Assembly (NCBI RefSeq): GCF_030209835.1
Contig: NZ_JARVRF010000021.1
Span: 55,015-119,014, forward strand
Source: Arthrobacter sp. efr-133-R2A-120
Lineage (GTDB): Bacteria; Actinomycetota; Actinomycetes; Actinomycetales; Micrococcaceae
Direction: 5' to 3'
DNA: 64,000 nt
Below are positions 26,784-36,676 of this stretch, piece after piece (within the stretch, counting starts at the first letter, position 1; each line of letters opens with the position of its first letter). The position numbers and the translations under genes were made by a program. The notes below the pieces were generated by a model. The model saw only the letters and a program-made list of their open reading frames with translations. It made no database searches and had not been told where the DNA came from.

Positions 26784-26816
26784 GAATCCTCCAGCAGATG
26801 AGCTGCTGGAGGATTC
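26784..26816. terminator. Perfect 14-bp stem-loop terminator
   Basis: GAATCCTCCAGCAG (26784-26797) and CTGCTGGAGGATTC (26803-26816) flank an ATGAG loop. It lies between convergent genes and between the two orientations of the repeat array. Confidence 0.85.
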
Positions 26817-26833
26817 ACTATTTGACCACTTTT

Positions 26834-27072
26834 GTGAGCGGGCGTCGGGCCGGGAGCCGTTACTTGTGAGCGGGCGTCGGGCCGGGAGCCGTTACTTGTG
26901 AGCGGGCGTCCGCCCGGGAGCCGTTATAGGTGAGCGAGCGTCGGGCCGGGAGCCGTTATATGTGAGCGACCGTCGGCCCGGGAGCCGTCATATGTGGGCG
27001 AGCGTCGGGCCGGGAGCCGTCATATGTGAGCGGGCGTCACGCCGGACGGCCCGATATGTGAGCGAGCGTCAC
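26834..27072 (+). repeat. 32-bp-period repeat array, locus 4, eight direct units
   Basis: Units start at 26834, 26866, 26898, 26930, 26962, 26994, 27026 and 27058 (the last partial). Each begins with a GTGAGCGRGCGTC-like core followed by about 19 bp resembling GGGCCGGGAGCCGTTATAT; the seventh unit has diverged. There are no spacers as in CRISPR. The last core contains the reverse-strand stop codon of bcp. The stretch 26716-27068 has no gene. Confidence 0.9.
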
Positions 27073-27536
27073 AGGCCGAGTTCGGCCTTCAGGGCTGCTA
27101 CGTGGCCTTGGGCCTTGACTTGGTACTGGGTCAGCTTGACCTTGCCCTCGCCGTCGAGCACTACGGTGGAGCGGACCAGTCCGTCTACCACTTCGCCGTT
27201 CACGAGCTTCTCGCCCCAGGCACCGTAGGCGAGGGCCACGGCGTGGTCTTCGTCGGAGAGGAGCGGGAAGGTCAGGGAATAGTCGCCGGCGAAGTGTGCG
27301 ATCTTTTCCGGGGCATCGGGCGAGATGCCCAGGACTTCGTATCCGGAGGACTGCAGGCTGGACAGGCTGTCGCGGAAGTCGCAGGCCTCGGTGGTGCAGC
27401 CGGGGGTGGCGGCTTCCGGGTAGAAGTACACGATGACGTTCCGTCCGCGGTAATCGGACAGCGAGACCTTCTGGCCTTCGGAGTTAAGCAACGCGAAATC
27501 GGGGGCCTGGGTTCCGGCGAGGAGTTTCTGGGTCAT
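27069..27536 (-). CDS. bcp: Thiol peroxidase, BCP/peroxiredoxin Q type
   Basis: The 155-residue cytoplasmic peroxiredoxin reduces hydroperoxides with thioredoxin-type donors. The peroxidatic Cys47 and resolving Cys52 lie in PGCTTEACDF, the hallmark of the atypical two-cysteine BCP group. Length is normal. Its TGA stop is contributed by the terminal intergenic repeat unit. It sits downstream of the winged-helix gene on the same strand with a 67-bp gap. Confidence 0.96.
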   Translation of the reverse strand: MTQKLLAGTQAPDFALLNSEGQKVSLSDYRGRNVIVYFYPEAATPGCTTEACDFRDSLSSLQSSGYEVLGISPDAPEKIAHFAGDYSLTFPLLSDEDHAVALAYGAWGEKLVNGEVVDGLVRSTVVLDGEGKVKLTQYQVKAQGHVAALKAELGL

Positions 27537-27603
27537 GTTGCGATCCTTGACTTGTCGGGCAACCGCCGTGGCCGGCGATCAATCTATAGGTGTAACGGGC
27601 TGC

Positions 27604-28323
27604 CTAGATGCAGTATTCCGCGGGTCCGCGAACTGTAGAGCCTGGTCCGGGCACGAACTGGTAGCCGCCTCCACGCACTGTGGCGATGACATGGCGGGCT
27701 GAGCCCAGCTTGCGCCGGACGCGTCCAACATACACGTCGATGGACCGAAATGCCGCGCCGGGACAGTCAAGTGACTCCAGAAAACGTTGCAATTCTTCAC
27801 GTGGGATGGGTCGGGACAGGTTTTCCACGAGGTAGCGGAGGAGGCTGTGTTCCATTGCCGTGAAGCTGACAGGGACCCCATCGAGGAGGACGGTGTTCGC
27901 GGCCAGGTCCACTGCCACGGTGCTGCGTCGGCCGGCGAGGGACACAGGCGGGTTGGCAGCGGCGGGGCGGTTTCCGGCGTCGGGCGCTTCCGACGCCGAA
28001 CCGGCGTCGGACGTCTCAGCACCGTCGGACACGCCGGAAGAATCATCGGACGTTGCAGCTCCGGCGGCGGGCCAAAGGAGGACTTCCGCCCCCGGAGCAA
28101 GTTTGCGGGCCCGGGCCAGGACCGCTTCCGCGGCCCGGGCCCAAACCTCGGGATCGATCTCGTGGCCTTCGCCGGGCTGTACCCACACGGCCAGGCCGCG
28201 CGGAAGCATCCCGGGCCGAACCAGTCCGGGCCGAAGCCCGGAAGGCCGGGGGGCGGGCTGATGCCGCGAGGCGTTGAGCCGTGCGGGCAGTTGCCCGTAC
28301 GGGGCATGGACGTTGACGGCCAT
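27604..28323 (-). CDS. Orphan OmpR-type winged-helix DNA-binding protein
   Basis: The protein has 239 residues. The C-terminal 95 form an OmpR/PhoB winged helix: VSFTAMEHSLLRYLVENLSR, then SIDVYVGRVRRKLG and the wing hairpin VIATVRGGGYQFVP. There is no receiver domain with a phosphorylatable Asp; instead the N-terminal 70 residues are unknown and followed by an acidic Ser/Asp/Ala-rich linker (about 85-130). Its start is 9 bp after the allB stop, so it is probably co-transcribed with allantoin genes and could regulate them, but no ligand is evident. Confidence 0.8.
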   Translation of the reverse strand: MAVNVHAPYGQLPARLNASRHQPAPRPSGLRPGLVRPGMLPRGLAVWVQPGEGHEIDPEVWARAAEAVLARARKLAPGAEVLLWPAAGAATSDDSSGVSDGAETSDAGSASEAPDAGNRPAAANPPVSLAGRRSTVAVDLAANTVLLDGVPVSFTAMEHSLLRYLVENLSRPIPREELQRFLESLDCPGAAFRSIDVYVGRVRRKLGSARHVIATVRGGGYQFVPGPGSTVRGPAEYCI

Positions 28324-28332
28324 GGCTTGGCC

Positions 28333-29694
28333 TTACACGCCGCCGCGGCGAATCAGCTTGCCGCTGGGCGTCCGGCCGTCGATCTCGCTGCCACGCAGGT
28401 ACGTTTTGCGTACGACGCCGGAGAGCGCCTTGCCGTCGTACGGCGTGATCGGGTTCTTGTGCTTGAGCTTCTTGACGTCGACGACGAACGCGTCGTCGGG
28501 CGCGAAGATGGAGAAATCGGCGTCGTAGCCGAGTGCGAGCTGGCCTTTGTTGTGCAGGCGGGCCAAGGCTGCGGGCTTCTCGGACATCCAGGACACCACC
28601 TGCTCGAGGGAGATGCCGCGGTGCCGTGCCTCGGTCCAGATCAGCGAGAGCCCGAGCTGCAACGAGGAAACGCCGCCCCAGGCCACTGCGAAGTCGCCAT
28701 TTTCCAGGTCCTTCAGGTCAAGCGTCGACGGCGAGTGGTCCGAGACAATGCAGTCGATCGTACCGTCCTGCAGGCCTTGCCAGAGGAGCTCGCGGTTGGA
28801 GGCCTCGCGGATGGGAGGGCAGCACTTGTAGGCGGTGGCGCCGTCGGGGATTTCCTCGGCCATGAGCGTGAGGTAGTGCGGGCAGGTCTCCACGGTGAGG
28901 TGCACGCCGTCGCGCTTTGCCGAAGCGATCATGGGCAGCGCGTCCGACGACGAGAGGTGCAGGATGTGGGCGCGCGCGCCGGTCCAGCGGGCCCTTTCGA
29001 TGACCTCCGCGATCGCCTTGTTCTCGGCGCCGCGGGGGCGGGAAGCAAGGAACGTGGAGTAGTGTGCGCCGCCGGGGTGGGGTGCGTGGTCGATCGCGTG
29101 GGAGTCCTCGGCGTGGACGATCATGAGGGAGTCGAAGGACTTGAGCTCGGCCATGTCCTCTTCCATCTCGTCCGCGTCGAGATGCGGGAACTCGTCCACG
29201 CCCGAGTGGAGGAGGAAGCACTTGAAGCCGAAGACGCCCTCGTCGTGCAACGGGCGGAGGTCCTTCTTGTTGCCCGGAATGGCGCCGCCCCAGAATCCGA
29301 CGTCCACGAAGGCCTGGTCCTCGGCAACTTCGCGCTTGAGCTTGAGGCCTTCCACGTTGGTGGTGGGCGGGATGGAGTTCAGCGGCATGTCGATGATGGT
29401 GGTGACGCCGCCGGCTGCTGCGGCGCGGGTGGCGGAGGCGAAGCCTTCCCACTCGGTGCGGCCGGGCTCGTTGACGTGCACGTGGGTGTCCACGAGGCCG
29501 GGGATGAGGGTTTCGTCGTCGCCGAGCTCGATGACTTCGGCGCCCTGCAGGCCGTTGCCCAAAGGCTCGATGGCGACGATCACGCCGTTGCGGACACCGA
29601 CTTCGCGGGCGGTGATGCCGGCGGTGGTGAGGATGCGCTGGCCGCGGATGACCAGGTCAAACGGGCCGTGTGCTGTGGTGGTTTCTTCAGACAT
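28333..29694 (-). CDS. allB: Allantoinase
   Basis: The 453-residue cyclic amidohydrolase opens the hydantoin ring of allantoin to give allantoate. The metal motif [12 protein letters not shown], the carboxylated lysine region [11 protein letters not shown], the histidine in IVHAEDSH and the DHSPS motif near residue 310 are all clear. AAGGAG precedes ATG 29694. The start overlaps the glycerate kinase stop by 8 bp. It links the uraH/uraD products to the glyoxylate genes; no allantoate amidohydrolase is present in the window. Confidence 0.95.
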   Translation of the reverse strand: MSEETTTAHGPFDLVIRGQRILTTAGITAREVGVRNGVIVAIEPLGNGLQGAEVIELGDDETLIPGLVDTHVHVNEPGRTEWEGFASATRAAAAGGVTTIIDMPLNSIPPTTNVEGLKLKREVAEDQAFVDVGFWGGAIPGNKKDLRPLHDEGVFGFKCFLLHSGVDEFPHLDADEMEEDMAELKSFDSLMIVHAEDSHAIDHAPHPGGAHYSTFLASRPRGAENKAIAEVIERARWTGARAHILHLSSSDALPMIASAKRDGVHLTVETCPHYLTLMAEEIPDGATAYKCCPPIREASNRELLWQGLQDGTIDCIVSDHSPSTLDLKDLENGDFAVAWGGVSSLQLGLSLIWTEARHRGISLEQVVSWMSEKPAALARLHNKGQLALGYDADFSIFAPDDAFVVDVKKLKHKNPITPYDGKALSGVVRKTYLRGSEIDGRTPSGKLIRRGGV

Positions 29695-30925
29695 GGAGTT
29701 GCTCCTTGGTCTCGGTTCGCGCTGCTTCATGGGTGGGTGCCGATTTTTCAGAGAGGCGCACGCCGATGTGCTTACCCAATTCTTCAAGCAGCGGCCCTGC
29801 TTCAGCTATACATTTCTCTACATTGGCTTCGAGCTCGGTCAATGCGTGGACCGACTCGAAACCGGACTCCGAAAGTTGTTCCGGGCTCAGCGTACTGCGG
29901 CCGCAGACGGCAATCACAGGGATCCCGGAACGCGCCGCTGCGCGCGCCACGCCCATGGGCGTTTTGCCGAGCAGGCTCTGTTCGTCGAGGCTGCCTTCGC
30001 CGGTGATCACCAGGTCCGCGCCCGCCAGCCGCTGCTCGAGTTCAGTGAATTCGAGGACGACGTCGATGCCCGGCCTGCGTGCCGCGCCCAGCGCCGCGAT
30101 CGCGATGTAGCCGACGCCGCCTGCCGCGCCTGCGCCCGGAGCCTGTGCGGCGTCCTGGGCTTCGGAGCCGATCTCGTTGGCGAGGACCTGGACGAAGTGG
30201 GCCAAGGCGGCGTCGAGCGAGGCGACGTCGTCCGGCGTCGCGCCCTTCTGCGGTCCGAAGATCGCGGCGGCGCCGGTGCGGCCCAAAAGGGGATTGTCGA
30301 CGTCGGACGCCAGGACGAACTCGGTGGCTTCCAAACGGACATCGAGGTTCGAGAAGTCGATCCGGTCCAAGCGGGCCAGTGCCGCGCCGCCGCCGGGGAG
30401 TTCGTTACCTTCGGCGTCGAGGAGGACTGCGCCGAGGCCTTGCAGCACGCCGGCGCCGCCGTCGGTATTGGCACTGCCGCCGACGCCGAGGATGATGTGC
30501 CGGCAGCCGAGGTCCAGGGCGGCGCGGATGAGTTCGCCCGTACCCAGGCTGGTGGAGCTCTTGGCCGTTTCGGTGTTCGGGGCGCTGCCGTCGCCGAAGC
30601 CCGGCAGTACCGCGAGTCCGGAGGCCGCCGCCATTTCAATGACGGCTTCCTCGCCGCGAACTGCGAATTCGGCCGTGATCGGGTGGCCCGTGGGGCCGGT
30701 GACCGTGGCGCTGCGGCGGGTGAAGCCGGAGCCGACGGCGGCGTCGAGAGTCCCCTCGCCGCCGTCGGCCACTGGAATGAGCGTGGTTTCAAAGCCCTCG
30801 GCTGGCAAACTCGCCGCTGCGCGGCCAGCGGCGAAACCTGCCCGCAGTCCGGCGCTCAAGCGGCTGGCGACCTCGGGAGCTGACAGCGATCCCTTGAACT
30901 TGTCCGGGGCTATGACCACACGCAT
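29687..30925 (-). CDS. glxK: Glycerate kinase 1 (GlxK/GarK family)
   Basis: The 412-residue protein starts [20 protein letters not shown], the diagnostic opening of the glycerate 2-kinase family, and contains [19 protein letters not shown] and the [17 protein letters not shown] motif. It phosphorylates D-glycerate, usually to 2-phosphoglycerate. It sits between gcl and allB, so it is the last step of the glyoxylate route. It is longer than the second copy at 42190 because of a C-terminal extension. Confidence 0.95.
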   Translation of the reverse strand: MRVVIAPDKFKGSLSAPEVASRLSAGLRAGFAAGRAAASLPAEGFETTLIPVADGGEGTLDAAVGSGFTRRSATVTGPTGHPITAEFAVRGEEAVIEMAAASGLAVLPGFGDGSAPNTETAKSSTSLGTGELIRAALDLGCRHIILGVGGSANTDGGAGVLQGLGAVLLDAEGNELPGGGAALARLDRIDFSNLDVRLEATEFVLASDVDNPLLGRTGAAAIFGPQKGATPDDVASLDAALAHFVQVLANEIGSEAQDAAQAPGAGAAGGVGYIAIAALGAARRPGIDVVLEFTELEQRLAGADLVITGEGSLDEQSLLGKTPMGVARAAARSGIPVIAVCGRSTLSPEQLSESGFESVHALTELEANVEKCIAEAGPLLEELGKHIGVRLSEKSAPTHEAARTETKEQLHV

Positions 30926-30948
30926 TCCGTACCTCCTTCAGTAACTTA

Positions 30949-32727
<1,779 letters not shown>

Positions 32728-32787
32728 GGTGTGCTCCTTGAAAGCTTTGGTGCCCGCTACGGGCGGATTTTTGGGTGTGTCTGGGGG

Positions 32788-32817
32788 AGCCGGCGTCGGA
32801 AGTGCCCGACGCCGGCT
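32788..32817 (-). terminator. Stem-loop between glxR and gcl
   Basis: AGCCGGCGTCGG (32788-32799) pairs perfectly with CCGACGCCGGCT (32806-32817) around a 6-nt loop. On the minus strand it follows glxR and precedes gcl, so it may partly uncouple their expression. Confidence 0.65.
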
Positions 32818-32873
32818 GCTGGTTTTCGCTTGTTTCCGCCCTTTGGGGCGGGTGGCCTACTTAGCGCTTGGCT

Positions 32874-33752
32874 TTACTTGCGACCGCTGAGCTGAAGGAC
32901 CTGCTTGAAGAGGCCGGAGTGGTCGAGTCCGCCGTCGCCCTGGTTGACAGTGGCGGCGACGAGCTGTGCGACGACGGCGCCGAGCGGGATTGCGACGTTG
33001 GCTTCGCGGGCTGCTGAGGTGACGATGCCGAGGTCCTTGTGGTGGAGGGCAAGGCGGAAGCCGGGGTCGAAGTTGCGGTCGAGCATCTTCTGGCCCTTCT
33101 GGTCGAGGACCTTGGAGCCGGCCAGGCCGCCGCCGAGGACCTTGAGGGCTGCGTCGGTGTCCACGCCATAGGCCTCAAGGAAGGCGATAGCCTCGCCGAG
33201 GACCTCGATGTTGACGGCCACGATCAGCTGGTTCGCTGCCTTGACGGTCTGGCCGGAGCCGGAGGGGCCGACGTGGACGATGGTCTTGCCGACGGCGTTG
33301 AGGACATCCTGTGCTGCTTCGAAGTCGGCTGCGTCGCCGCCGACCATGATGGACAGGACGGCGTCGATGGCGCCCTGTTCGCCACCGGAAACCGGTGCGT
33401 CGAGCGGGCGGATGCCGGCTGCGACGGCGTCTGCCGAGAGGCGGGCGGCGACGTCCGGGCGGATGCTGCTCGCGTCGATCCAGAGGGTGCCCTGCTTCGC
33501 GTTGGCGAAGACACCGTCCGGGCCGCTCACGACGCCTTCGACGTCGGGGGAGTCCGGCACCATGGTGATGACGACGTCGGCGTCCTTGACGGCGTCTGCG
33601 ATGCTCGTGGCACCCTTGCCGCCTTCGGAGACGAGCTTGTCGATCTTGTCCTGGCTGCGGTTGAAACCGGTGACGGTGTGGCCGGCCTTGACCAGGTTGA
33701 TGGCCATGGGGAGGCCCATGATTCCGAGTCCGATAACTGCAACGTTGCTCAT
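32874..33752 (-). CDS. glxR: 2-hydroxy-3-oxopropionate (tartronate semialdehyde) reductase
   Basis: The 292-residue beta-hydroxyacid dehydrogenase has the N-terminal nucleotide motif GLGIMGLPMA, substrate-binding PVSGGEQGA and the catalytic lysine in GSGQTVKAANQL. It reduces tartronate semialdehyde to D-glycerate. Its place between hyi and gcl fixes its role among several similar family members. Confidence 0.95.
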   Translation of the reverse strand: MSNVAVIGLGIMGLPMAINLVKAGHTVTGFNRSQDKIDKLVSEGGKGATSIADAVKDADVVITMVPDSPDVEGVVSGPDGVFANAKQGTLWIDASSIRPDVAARLSADAVAAGIRPLDAPVSGGEQGAIDAVLSIMVGGDAADFEAAQDVLNAVGKTIVHVGPSGSGQTVKAANQLIVAVNIEVLGEAIAFLEAYGVDTDAALKVLGGGLAGSKVLDQKGQKMLDRNFDPGFRLALHHKDLGIVTSAAREANVAIPLGAVVAQLVAATVNQGDGGLDHSGLFKQVLQLSGRK

Positions 33753-33796
33753 GATTTTCCTTACTGAAGTCTTTGTTTTAGCTCAGGTGTGCTGGA

Positions 33797-33862
33797 CCCA
33801 ACTAGCTCGCAGTTGATGTCGTTTTGAGGGCTCTAAACGACATCAATTGCTACCCAGTTGGG
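33797..33862. repeat. 66-bp palindromic intergenic element, copy 2
   Basis: It runs from CCCAACTAGCTCGCAGTTGA to CTACCCAGTTGGG, with TGTCGTTTTGAGGG at the centre. It is the same size and design as the copy at 17048 and sits between hyi and glxR. Confidence 0.85.
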
Positions 33863-33868
33863 CGGGGA

Positions 33869-34672
33869 CTAGTGGGAGGTGGCGCGCTGGCGGATGGCCC
33901 AGCTGAACGCCGTTTCCTGCGGTTCCTTGTATTCGAGGCCGATGTAGCCTTCGTAGCCGAGTTCGCGGCTGCGGGCGATCCATTCGCCGAGGGGAAGCTC
34001 GCCGGTTCCGGGAGCCCCGCGGCCGGGGTTGTCGGCGATCTGGATGTGGCCGAAGTCCTTGGCGTGGTTTTCGATGACGGCTGCGACGTCGTCCCCGTTG
34101 ACTGCGAGGTGGTAGAAGTCGGCGAGGAGCTTGACGTTCGTGGCGCCGGATTCTTCCTTGACGCGGGCAATCACCTTGAGGGCGTCGGCGGCCTTGAGGA
34201 GCGGGTACTTGGGGGCGCCGCTGACAGGCTCGAGGAGGACGGTGCCGCCGATGCGTGCGACGCCTTCTGCGGCGCTGGCCAGGTTTTCGGCGCCGATGGC
34301 GTCCTGCTTCTCGGCCGATTCGCCGTCCACGCGGTTGCCGTAGAGGGCGTTGAAGGCCTTGCAGCCGAGTCGCTCGCCGATGCCCGCGACAACGTCGATG
34401 TTGTCCAGGAACTCGGAAGAGCGGGCGGGCCAGGAAACCAGGCCGCGGTCGCCGCCCGGCATGTTGCCGGCGTTGAAGTTCAGGCCGGTGAGCTGAACGC
34501 CAGCGTCCTTGATGGCGTTCTCGAACTCGGTTACCTGGGCGTCCGACGGTACGGAGGTTTCAAAGGGCCACCAGAATTCGACGGCGTCAAAGCCGGCAGC
34601 CTTCGCGGCCGCGGGGCGCTCGAGCAGGGGGAGCTCCGTCAGGAGGATGGAGCAGTTCACTGTGTACGTCAT
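33869..34672 (-). CDS. hyi: Hydroxypyruvate isomerase
   Basis: The 267-residue xylose-isomerase-like TIM barrel begins MTYTVNCSILLTELPLLERP and contains DAVEFWWPFE, GLNFNAGNMPGGDRG and FGHIQIADNPGRGAPGTGE, which hold the usual metal ligands Glu, His and Asp. It interconverts hydroxypyruvate and tartronate semialdehyde. It is the promoter-proximal gene of the glyoxylate operon. Confidence 0.93.
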   Translation of the reverse strand: MTYTVNCSILLTELPLLERPAAAKAAGFDAVEFWWPFETSVPSDAQVTEFENAIKDAGVQLTGLNFNAGNMPGGDRGLVSWPARSSEFLDNIDVVAGIGERLGCKAFNALYGNRVDGESAEKQDAIGAENLASAAEGVARIGGTVLLEPVSGAPKYPLLKAADALKVIARVKEESGATNVKLLADFYHLAVNGDDVAAVIENHAKDFGHIQIADNPGRGAPGTGELPLGEWIARSRELGYEGYIGLEYKEPQETAFSWAIRQRATSH

Positions 34673-34750
34673 CGTAGGTGTCCTTCCGGGAGGGCTTGGG
34701 ATCCATCTTCCTCTTGGCTTGTTCTCGTGGGCCAGTTCGCCGTGGCGAGT

Positions 34751-34786
34751 TTCCGCTTTGTGGAATTTAGATTCTGCTTTATGAAA
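34751..34786 (-). promoter_or_regulatory. Tandem operator upstream of hyi
   Basis: TTCCGCTTTGTGGAA (34751-34765) and TTCTGCTTTATGAAA (34772-34786) are two copies of one semi-palindromic motif, 21 bp or two helical turns apart, about 80-115 bp before the hyi start. TTCC...GGAA arms are common in IclR-family (AllR/GclR) operators; assignment to such a protein is inference, since no IclR gene is in the window. Confidence 0.55.
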
Positions 34787-34951
34787 AGTTTAGGGAAGGA
34801 GAGGGTGGGAGTCAAGGGGTGTTCCGTCGGGAGGGGGTTTGGGATACCAAGTGGCGCCGTTGGGTGCGGTGGGAGGGGTGGGTGGCGCGCGAAGTCCACT
34901 CTGGCCTCGCCGCCCGATTGAGACACCTCTCTACGTGCTCACCCTCGATCT

Positions 34952-35046
34952 ACACGGAGATGCGCCACCGACCACACGGAGATTGCCCGATTCCACACTG
35001 AGATTCGGGTCTCCCAGCACTGAGTTTCCCCTTTTTTACACTGAGA
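34952..35046 (+). repeat. Five-copy ACAC(G/T)GAGA iteration in helical phase
   Basis: Related motifs begin at 34952 (ACACGGAGA), 34974 (ACACGGAGA), 34995 (ACACTGAGA), 35017 (GCACTGAGT) and 35038 (ACACTGAGA). The spacing is 22, 21, 22 and 21 bp, so all copies face one side of the helix. The array lies in the 448-bp gap 34673-35120 and precedes the first small ORF of the low-GC island. It looks like an operator array or iterons; no partner protein is identified. Confidence 0.6.
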
Positions 35047-35120
35047 CGGCTTTTTCGCCCTTAGCCTTCCCGTATCAGTTTCGATTTCCAATCGGAACTA
35101 CAGATCGATTGGGGGGATTC

Positions 35121-35285
35121 ATGATAAATCGCGTCTCGATTGCTCGGGAAGTCCTAGCGGCAACGCCAGCCCGTGCTACTGCGATCCCGGGCCCGCTGCG
35201 ATCAGGGCTGCGGCGTGCCGATGCGCAAGCGGTTATTGCTGGTGACAGCAGTCTTCGGAATGGATCGAAATGCTCTATTACCTAG
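35121..35285 (+). CDS. Small ORF, 54 residues, unknown
   Basis: The reading frame begins MINRVSIAREVLAATPARA and has a strong GGGGGA site three bases before the ATG. The peptide is rich in Ala and Arg, without a membrane segment or clear domain. Its end overlaps the start of the next ORF (35270), which would allow coupled translation. It is the first coding candidate of the low-GC island. It may be a leader peptide rather than a functional protein. Confidence 0.4.
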   Translation: MINRVSIAREVLAATPARATAIPGPLRSGLRRADAQAVIAGDSSLRNGSKCSIT

Positions 35286-35518
35286 ACGAACTCCTGACGG
35301 CAATGAACGCAACTCCGGGTCGACGCTGGTTCAACATAGCTAGTGCCGTGCTCATCGTCGTGATATTCGGTGCATTCGCCAGAGCCGGCGTGTCGAGCTG
35401 GGTTATCGTCCCGGCGGTTTGCATCGAATTCGTATGCCACGGAGCGCTTGTTGCCTCCTGGGCCCGAAAAGACGCCTTCGAAGCCTACAAACAAGGCGAA
35501 CGCGCATGCGAACCCTAG
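35270..35518 (+). CDS. Small membrane protein, 82 residues
   Basis: The predicted protein has two hydrophobic spans, about residues 22-40 (IASAVLIVVIFGAFARAGV) and 43-62, followed by a charged C-terminal tail (ARKDAFEAYKQGE). It overlaps the preceding small ORF by 16 bp. I do not recognise a family. Small two-span proteins occur in bacteriocin immunity and in toxin systems, and it lies upstream of an export operon, but that link is only positional. Confidence 0.5.
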   Translation: MLYYLDELLTAMNATPGRRWFNIASAVLIVVIFGAFARAGVSSWVIVPAVCIEFVCHGALVASWARKDAFEAYKQGERACEP

Positions 35519-35595
35519 TCACCCCGGTCGCCCGAGGGGCCGTAGCCAACTTCCCTGCGACGGCCGCTCGGGCCCCCCAGAGAAAGGGTTCGATA

Positions 35596-35955
35596 GTGAT
35601 CTTTTCATCAACCATCCGCAGGACGGCCACAGTCTTCGTGCTCGCGTGTGTCGCTGGCAGCACTATTGTCGGGCTCCTTCACCAACCGAAGACACCACCG
35701 CTTGCCTGGACCTCCTTGGCTCTTGGCGCGGTTGCCTTGGTCCTAGTGCTCACAACAAAGCGAAGTCCGAAGCGCGATGCTGGTCTGTTCGCGATCAGCG
35801 GGATGGGCAGTGGCGTTTTCATGGGAGCGTCGACCGTTAGCTTCCCCGGATCGATTCCGATATGGCTTTGGACGATCGGCGCGATCTGTCTTGGAACCAT
35901 GACACTCGTCGTCGATCCAGAGGAGACCCAAAACAAATCCGTCAGTCGGCTCTAG
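35596..35955 (+). CDS. Small membrane protein, 119 residues
   Basis: The protein has about four hydrophobic spans (around residues 10-28, 36-52, 64-80 and 88-105) and a hydrophilic end DPEETQNKSVSRL. GTG 35596 is chosen because AGAAAGGG lies about 9 bases upstream; a longer frame from 35506 has no such site and reads as basic, low-quality sequence. Function is unknown. It is in the same direction as its neighbours in the island. Confidence 0.5.
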   Translation: MIFSSTIRRTATVFVLACVAGSTIVGLLHQPKTPPLAWTSLALGAVALVLVLTTKRSPKRDAGLFAISGMGSGVFMGASTVSFPGSIPIWLWTIGAICLGTMTLVVDPEETQNKSVSRL

Positions 35956-35964
35956 GCATCGGCG

Positions 35965-36084
35965 ATGGGAAGGCTGTTCGTTCTCGCGCTGGCGGCGGTC
36001 CTGTTCGTGGCGTGTCTGATCTGGGGTCGAGAGCGGGCTCCCCGTACTTGTAGTAACGGACTCGCGAGCACGCTCCCGGACTAG
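35965..36084 (+). CDS. Very small ORF, 39 residues, signal-like
   Basis: The frame begins MGRLFVLALAAVLFVACLIWG, a single hydrophobic span of signal-anchor type, followed by a short polar end containing one more Cys. It starts 9 bp after the preceding stop codon. No strong ribosome-binding site is visible, so it may not be translated. Confidence 0.3.
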   Translation: MGRLFVLALAAVLFVACLIWGRERAPRTCSNGLASTLPD

Positions 36085-36189
36085 TTCCGTGCGATCGGCT
36101 CAGGGTGGAGAGCATCTTCGATATTCATGTCTGGCCGGAAAAGCGGTTGGAATTCCAAGACAGACCGGTAATTGAAAATGGGGAATCGA

Positions 36190-36654
36190 ATGAAAATGGT
36201 TAGGAATGTAAGGAAGGCAGTTACGGCAGGCGTGCTGACGACACTCATGGCAATTGGGACGGCTTCGGGTGCGCAGGCCACAAGCGCATCGGGTACCGCC
36301 TATTTCGATAACAGGCAACCGATCACGGCAAATATGTGGATTCAGTCGGTTTCAAATGGCGGTTGTGGGAGTTTTTCCTCATCGGCGGTAATGAACGTAT
36401 CACCTAACTGGATCCGCAACACGACATCCTTCTACCAGTACGGAGTTGGGTCCATCAGCATCAAGGGTGTCAACGTATCGGGATCCGGAACCAGCAATCC
36501 CGCGACACTTCAGTGGACCAACAGTAACGGTGCCCGCGGATCCTATCTGAGCGGCACTGTCTGCATGGGTTGGGGAGCGTTCTACCTAGGTGCGGATGTG
36601 GCGGCCACTGCTTACTACTACGGCAATTTGCGCACTGCTTCCGCACGCGTATAG
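36190..36654 (+). CDS. Secreted two-cysteine protein of unknown family (bacteriocin-like position)
   Basis: The precursor has 154 residues. A basic n-region and hydrophobic core end at AQA (residues 28-30), a good signal peptidase I site, leaving a mature protein of about 124 residues. The mature part is rich in Gly, Ser, Asn, Tyr and Trp, predicts as beta-structure, and has exactly two cysteines (Cys59 in GGCGSF and Cys125 in TVCMGW) that could form one disulfide. GGGGA five bases before ATG 36190 sets the start. Next come a lipoprotein and an ABC ATPase/permease pair, as in lactococcin-972 loci, but the lactococcin sequence pattern is absent. Confidence 0.75.
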   Translation: MKMVRNVRKAVTAGVLTTLMAIGTASGAQATSASGTAYFDNRQPITANMWIQSVSNGGCGSFSSSAVMNVSPNWIRNTTSFYQYGVGSISIKGVNVSGSGTSNPATLQWTNSNGARGSYLSGTVCMGWGAFYLGADVAATAYYYGNLRTASARV

Positions 36655-36676
36655 CGAAGAGATCGGCACTGCAGTA

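Noticed and set aside
26834..27072. CRISPR array
   Set aside because: Units are tandem with no unique spacers, and the intervening 19 bp are largely conserved within the block; there are no cas genes.
27787..30006. Long plus-strand open frame of 739 residues
   Set aside because: It is antisense to the winged-helix and allB genes and has Val/Gly/His/Arg-rich shadow composition with no recognisable domain.
36190..36654. Lactococcin 972 family bacteriocin
   Set aside because: Gene order is similar, but the conserved Trp/His/Gly-rich pattern and length of that family are missing.
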